From contig CAJTXP010000008.1 of assembly GCA_910583615.1 (NCBI GenBank), forward strand, positions 66,069-130,068: 64,000 nucleotides of DNA. The letters run 5' to 3'. Positions 60,801 through 64,000 of this stretch are shown in pieces (the first letter of the stretch is position 1; each line of letters begins with the position of its first letter). The notes beneath the pieces were generated by a model that was not told the DNA's origin, did no database searches, and was given only the letters and a program-made list of their open reading frames with translations. The translations under genes were made by a program, and so were the position numbers. Origin of the DNA: an uncultured Lachnospiraceae bacterium (GTDB lineage: Bacteria > Bacillota > Clostridia > Lachnospirales > Lachnospiraceae).

Positions 60801-63074
60801 ATAAAACTGCCGGAACAGTTCTGCCAGAGGATAGTAGTCCAGAGAATCATAAGGATTTCCCGAGCCCTTAAGACTGGCGCGCATTCCCTCTTCCATACAC
60901 CAGAGGCGGTTCCCCAAAAGATAAGTTTCTCCATTGTGCGCTTTATATTCATAGTCCTTATGCTGTGCGATCAGGCGGTCCAGCTTCTTCGCAGTCTGCA
61001 CGGCTTCCGCTTCCGTCACAGGCATGCAGAGCCGGAACAGTTCCTCCGGCGCAGGCGCTTCCGTCTCCGGCACCGGGATCAGAAGCTCCTCCGGCGCCTC
61101 CGGATCATAGAACCCGTATCCCTTTTTCTCCTCCGTTTTTTCACCCGAAGCTCCCTGGAGCTCCTGAATCAGGATCTTCTCCTTATCGGTGGGCTTTTCC
61201 ACCAGCTCCGTCATGGTCCGGACGCTCTCATACAGGCCGGCGCTCTTTGGTTCCCGGGAGAGCCGCAGCAGCATGTCCAGTCCGGCGCTCCGCTTCTCCT
61301 CCTTTTTATCCGACAAAAGCCGTCTCAGGCATTCCGGCATCCGTTCCTCCGGCTGCTCCATCAAAAGCCCGATCAGGATTCCCCGCAGGCCCTCTCTCTT
61401 AAATCGGAGCATGTCCTCCAGAAGCCCGTATTCCTCCTGTTCCAGACGGAGCTTCTTGACAATTTCAACTGCCATTTGAGAAGTGCGCGTATGGGTATTT
61501 CCCATATATCCGATGATCTGCCTGCGCTGCTCCCGGCCGGAGGGCTCATAGAGCAGCAGATTCAGAAGGTTTACCCGCAGATACTCGTCCTTGATCTCTC
61601 CCAGCCGTCCCGCCATGGCCGTGATCTTTTCCTCATCCTGCAGAAGCCATGCCAGATACGCCATCTGGATCAGCAGCTCCGACGGATGCAGCTCCGCGTC
61701 ATACCATGGAAAAATAAACGGGTGAAAGCTGATTCCTTTCTTCGGCAGCCGGTCGCACACCGACTGAAAGGCTGTATAGAGCGCCTCCGCTTCCTGCCGG
61801 TCCCGGTAATATCTCGTAAGCTCCGGCGTCTTCGGCGTACCCAGCTTTACGGCATACAGGGACTGTTCCTCGAAAGACTCCTGGATCCAGTTCCGGATAC
61901 TGAAAGAAAAGCCGGGCATAAAGGCGGTCACCAGCTCCAGATCCTCCGCATGCTCCAGCAGGACCTTTCTGGAAGTCTGCAGCTCCAGGTCTTTATCGTA
62001 CAGGCATCGATTGTAGTAAGAAGCGGACAGCTTCTGGTTCTTCGTTCCATGATCCACCAGCTCTCCCATGGCCCGGATCGCGTCCCCGGCTTCCCGAAAG
62101 CCCAGCGCCCAGAGAGCGGTATTGACCGCCACCGCATCGTTGGTGGCAAGCTGGTCTTTGCAGAACGCGTCGTCCCGGAGGCACTGTCCCATGAGCCTTA
62201 ACAGCTTTTCGTTCACCCGGTCCACACTGTTCTCATTGAAAATCCCGATCCAGGCGGACACCGCGCGTTTGACAGAGGAAAACCGGATCAGATCGTGCTC
62301 CTCCACCACCTTCAGCATGCGCAGGAACGCCTCCGGCGTCCCCTGGTCCATACTTTCGCAGATGGCCTGGCGAAGCCCCTCCTGGAGCCTGGCCGCCACC
62401 AGAAGCTTTCCAAGCAGCTCCTGCAGTTCTTCATGATCCGAACGCAGGATGCCGAGAATCATCTGCCGGTCCAGATAAGAGGTATTGTTCTCGCTTAAGA
62501 TCAGATCCTTCAACGCCCCGATGACCGCCTGATTTCCCCGGTCGATCTCCGCCGCATAGAGGCAGCTGAAAAACGAATCAAACCCATAATCGAACCGAAT
62601 ATAATCCCGCTTCTCCTCGTCCAGACGCCGGAGCATATAGTCCTCCAGCCTTCCGTTGCAGAAAAACAGCTTCTCATACGCTTTCAGAAGGTGGAACACC
62701 TGATAAAACTGCGGCCGGTAGTCCGCCGTCCGCACGGACCTCCGGCTCATCCCGCCCGTAAACGGAAACCGGTTCAGTTTGTCAATGATATAGAGATAGG
62801 ACTGCTGGTAAGCCTTCGGCACAAATGCATCCAGCAGCGCCTGATGAGAGGAGATCAGCCGCTGAAGCCCTTCCGGATGGTACCAGGAGGAAGGCTTTCT
62901 ATAGATTCTCTCCCGGTCTCTGCCCAGCTCCTCCCAAAGCTCCGGCCATTTTCCGTCCGCAATCCTCCTCGCCAGAAGCTGCTCCTTCCCTGTCAGCTTC
63001 CCGATCCGTTCCTCCTGCTCCCGGTTCAGGCGGTCCCGGATCGCATTTCTGGTCTGATAAGTATAATCTGCCAT
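57900..63074 (-). CDS. Very large DUF4132/DUF5724-type cytoplasmic protein
   Basis: 1724 residues from the ATG at 63074 (MADYTYQTRNAIRDRLN; AGGAG nine bases upstream). No signal peptide, membrane segment or cysteine clusters. Most of it (about 30-1100) looks like long alpha-helical repeats; a central acidic spacer with Pro (about 640-680) splits it. The C-terminal third holds a conserved block (about 1530-1724) with VEAPTLEWVEFFNRK, SHSTIEMRHAIVELNL and GGVMLHILPVHSQKRGRIFLPF, which resembles the end of DUF4132 proteins. Enzymatic role unknown. Relatives are linked to MolR/YehF-like proteins and predicted conflict or metal systems. It is followed by the charged coiled-coil gene. Confidence 0.75.
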   Translation of the reverse strand: MADYTYQTRNAIRDRLNREQEERIGKLTGKEQLLARRIADGKWPELWEELGRDRERIYRKPSSWYHPEGLQRLISSHQALLDAFVPKAYQQSYLYIIDKLNRFPFTGGMSRRSVRTADYRPQFYQVFHLLKAYEKLFFCNGRLEDYMLRRLDEEKRDYIRFDYGFDSFFSCLYAAEIDRGNQAVIGALKDLILSENNTSYLDRQMILGILRSDHEELQELLGKLLVAARLQEGLRQAICESMDQGTPEAFLRMLKVVEEHDLIRFSSVKRAVSAWIGIFNENSVDRVNEKLLRLMGQCLRDDAFCKDQLATNDAVAVNTALWALGFREAGDAIRAMGELVDHGTKNQKLSASYYNRCLYDKDLELQTSRKVLLEHAEDLELVTAFMPGFSFSIRNWIQESFEEQSLYAVKLGTPKTPELTRYYRDRQEAEALYTAFQSVCDRLPKKGISFHPFIFPWYDAELHPSELLIQMAYLAWLLQDEEKITAMAGRLGEIKDEYLRVNLLNLLLYEPSGREQRRQIIGYMGNTHTRTSQMAVEIVKKLRLEQEEYGLLEDMLRFKREGLRGILIGLLMEQPEERMPECLRRLLSDKKEEKRSAGLDMLLRLSREPKSAGLYESVRTMTELVEKPTDKEKILIQELQGASGEKTEEKKGYGFYDPEAPEELLIPVPETEAPAPEELFRLCMPVTEAEAVQTAKKLDRLIAQHKDYEYKAHNGETYLLGNRLWCMEEGMRASLKGSGNPYDSLDYYPLAELFRQFYEEEIKDYRTMIVLEAVMLGYSADALKAARPFYERIFGQMPLTGKAPGLSYPNQAGTLRTVYHRQYLDKKMLFETGMQVVSALLPHISSGNKQLKYQTPGWNGRINDVTRLICELPLFNRYMEGLKYWETDEEFTRAFALAWRFEIRCREGRKRRDFIAPRGGYGQQDETMTGIRPYWFLKAFHMGLITEDSLIKAVMEYFAREDTLAVLCHVTKCEGVKPLNGRIMNLFFGDQLTKEIYGTGEAYFAEDTWIGALIRRLYEKIVPVLVDTELRRGEAETEFSWDMRGVTYIRGVDYLVRILMALGKDKLSRDSYYFWQYGNGQRTKRFVLCSLLRVCYPLPQETGADLKAAVKGTRIPPDRFVETAMYAPQWINIIQEYLGWEGLKSGCYYFMAHMNERFDDQKKAVIARYTPLTPEELQDGAFDVAWFEEAYGQLGEENFNRLYEAAKYISDGQKHSRARKYADAARGKVSLSEVAQEITAKRNKDLLMSYGLAPFRKDREQDMLERYQFIEKFRKESRQFGAQRRTNEGKAADIALVNLSVRAGYTDVTRLKLTMEARLIEAMKPLMEWTAVEDVEVCLCVDEEGKSAVRCRKEEKELKSVPSRLGKHPHVQKLKEAHKNLKEQYARTRKMMEESMENGARFQGLELSALLGNPVVCAIISPLVFLSGERSGFLKLWPDGTLLLEPLQGEAHSVEPGEELQIAHPFHLYQSGTWHAYQKYLFDHRVRQPFKQVFRELYVKLPEELGQKASRMFAGNQIQPQRTVGCLKGRRWVADYEEGLQKVYYKENIVARIYALADWFSPSDVEAPTLEWVEFFNRKTFEALTIQEVPELIYSEVMRDVDLAVSVAHAGGVDPETSHSTIEMRHAIVELNLSLFGFANVTLTDSHAVIQGTRASYNVHLGSGVVHQEGGVMLHILPVHSQKRGRIFLPFVDEDPKTAEIMSKIVLLAEDKKIKDPSILSQIR

Positions 63075-63106
63075 CTCGTATCTCTCCTTTTTGAACACCT
63101 TTTTAT

Positions 63107-63949
63107 TTATTGTAACTTTTTTCCGAACATGGCAAGACTTCTACACCCCTTTTCCAGATACCTTCCATGCTCTTCCCGGTTTCGCGTAATATATTCATAA
63201 GTCACATAAAGCGGATCGATCCGCTCCACAAGCCCGGACAGCCCCGGAACCGTAAACGGTTCGTGCCGGTCGATGGCAAAGATATGCTCGTACATTTTAC
63301 AGAACCGTTCCTCTGGATCTTCCGGAAGAGGCTGGTGACACTCCATCCAGTTCTGAACATACGTTCCAGTCAGAGACTGATGAACATGGAGTCCTTTAAT
63401 CCAGGTCGCCAGTTCCCCGTGGGCATCCAGCATGGCATGCAGAGAAGCTGCTGCATCTCCCTGAGTAGAAAGATCCAGATCTGTATGCATATAATGTCCT
63501 GTATCCAGAAGCAGCCCTTTCTTTTCATAATGCACACCGTCCAGCAGTTCATTAATCAGAGAACAGGAAGCGTCAATAACTTCCTCGTCTGTATGACGCA
63601 TCTGATAAGTCCAGCTCTCCTCTGCGCTGACCTGCGTTATATGGAAAACCACATATTCCGCCTCCATCCGCCCTGCATACTGAAGATCTTTTCGGTAATG
63701 CTCCAATACGGAGTCCCGGTCCATTTCCATCCAGTCTCCGATGCTGTGCGTATGCACACCCACTACCATATCCCGTTCCAGAAGCGAACAGGTATCCGGT
63801 GCTGTCCACCTCCCGTTTTTTCCACAGGGCAGCGGCATCACTTCCAGCCCGTCCAACCCGTATTTTCGGTAAAATCCTCTCAGATCTTCTGCCGAGGAGT
63901 ACCGCTGTACATCATCCTGAGACGTTGTAAAATTCATCTGAAATTTCAT
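63107..63949 (-). CDS. TIM-barrel protein, sugar phosphate isomerase/epimerase-like
   Basis: 280 residues from the ATG at 63949 (MKFQMNFTTSQDDVQRYSSA); a start 12 bases earlier is possible. The pattern is that of the xylose isomerase-like/AP endonuclease 2 fold: LDGLEVMPLP near the start, VVGVHTHSIGDW, VVFHITQVSAEES (metal His and Glu), GLLLDTGHYMHTD with Asp and His, and IKGLHVHQSL, which supply divalent metal ligands. The substrate cannot be predicted. It sits 32 bases before the giant gene and shares its strand, so they may be co-transcribed. Confidence 0.8.
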   Translation of the reverse strand: MKFQMNFTTSQDDVQRYSSAEDLRGFYRKYGLDGLEVMPLPCGKNGRWTAPDTCSLLERDMVVGVHTHSIGDWMEMDRDSVLEHYRKDLQYAGRMEAEYVVFHITQVSAEESWTYQMRHTDEEVIDASCSLINELLDGVHYEKKGLLLDTGHYMHTDLDLSTQGDAAASLHAMLDAHGELATWIKGLHVHQSLTGTYVQNWMECHQPLPEDPEERFCKMYEHIFAIDRHEPFTVPGLSGLVERIDPLYVTYEYITRNREEHGRYLEKGCRSLAMFGKKLQ

Positions 63950-64000
63950 AAATGTTATCATTCCTTTCGCTTCGCTCAAGGCACAAACAGGCTCATGAAA

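Noticed and set aside
58035..62201. Plus-strand open frames of 537 and 677 codons under the giant gene
   Set aside because: Both are antisense to the DUF4132-like gene. Their composition (rich in His, Arg, Leu, Gln) is that of a mirrored GC-rich gene.

Overview
This window reads as a chromosomal segment of a low-to-moderate G+C Gram-positive anaerobe of the Clostridia, most likely a gut Lachnospiraceae. I infer this from family content: Class 1B dihydroorotate dehydrogenase subunits PyrDB/PyrK, group-2 PyrF, YerC/TrpR-like, DUF1836, DUF6142 and DUF6020 proteins, a GntR-clpC-radA operon, a chorion-like cysteine-rich protein, strong AGGAGG-type ribosome binding sites and promoters with 17-bp spacers. 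No database search was possible. Family names come from recognisable motifs, so divergent families carry lower confidence.

Layout. 1-6.5 kb (minus strand): dapF, a large GT-C-like membrane protein and a CTP-transferase (tagD-like) overlap by 4 bases each; then come a Cys/Gly/Asn-rich small protein (+) and a DUF6020 membrane protein with a GT2 glycosyltransferase. 6.5-6.9 kb is a nested palindromic repeat. 6.9-10.9 kb: DUF1836 regulator, an AT-rich SGNH/MBOAT O-acylation pair and a YerC regulator. 11-16 kb: purA-HAD-PHP operon, divergent from a class A penicillin-binding protein. 16-19.2 kb: a siroheme/4Fe-4S reductase-like protein divergent from a LysR regulator with a perfect palindrome between them, an orphan solute-binding lipoprotein and tRNA-Trp. 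19.4-25.2 kb: GntR-clpC-radA and an unrecognised membrane-anchored protein. 25.3-28.8 kb: purE-purM-purN-purD. 28.9-35.6 kb: M29-like peptidase, DUF6142, VanZ, a 51-codon membrane peptide, and pyrF-pyrK-pyrDB-pyrE with a 106-bp tandem repeat between pyrF and pyrK. 35.6-38.3 kb: acyltransferase and a TagB/TagF-like transferase. 38.4-41 kb: an AT-rich adenine methyltransferase/specificity pair. 41.4-47 kb: a BlaI/BlaR1-like module followed by a small secreted protein, an ABC transporter and an anchored protein. 47-56.8 kb: a surface-polysaccharide cluster. 56.8-64 kb: a charged coiled-coil protein, a very large DUF4132/DUF5724-type protein and a TIM-barrel protein.

How it fits together. Housekeeping blocks (purine and pyrimidine synthesis, Clp proteolysis/RadA, peptidoglycan synthesis) alternate with envelope-decoration blocks (O-acyltransferases, GT-C and GT2 enzymes, a CDP-glycerol-type polymerase) and three accessory islands: the methyltransferase pair, the BlaI/BlaR1-ABC island and the giant DUF4132-like locus. 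Intergenic gaps hold a family of palindromic elements whose ends read GTTRCTTTTCAC/GTGAAAAGYAAC. At least nine full or partial copies are visible; one carries a second palindromic element inside it.

Best candidates for undescribed biology: the BlaI/BlaR1-controlled secreted-protein/ABC island (41.3-47.0 kb), the nested palindromic element family, and the DUF4132-like/coiled-coil locus.
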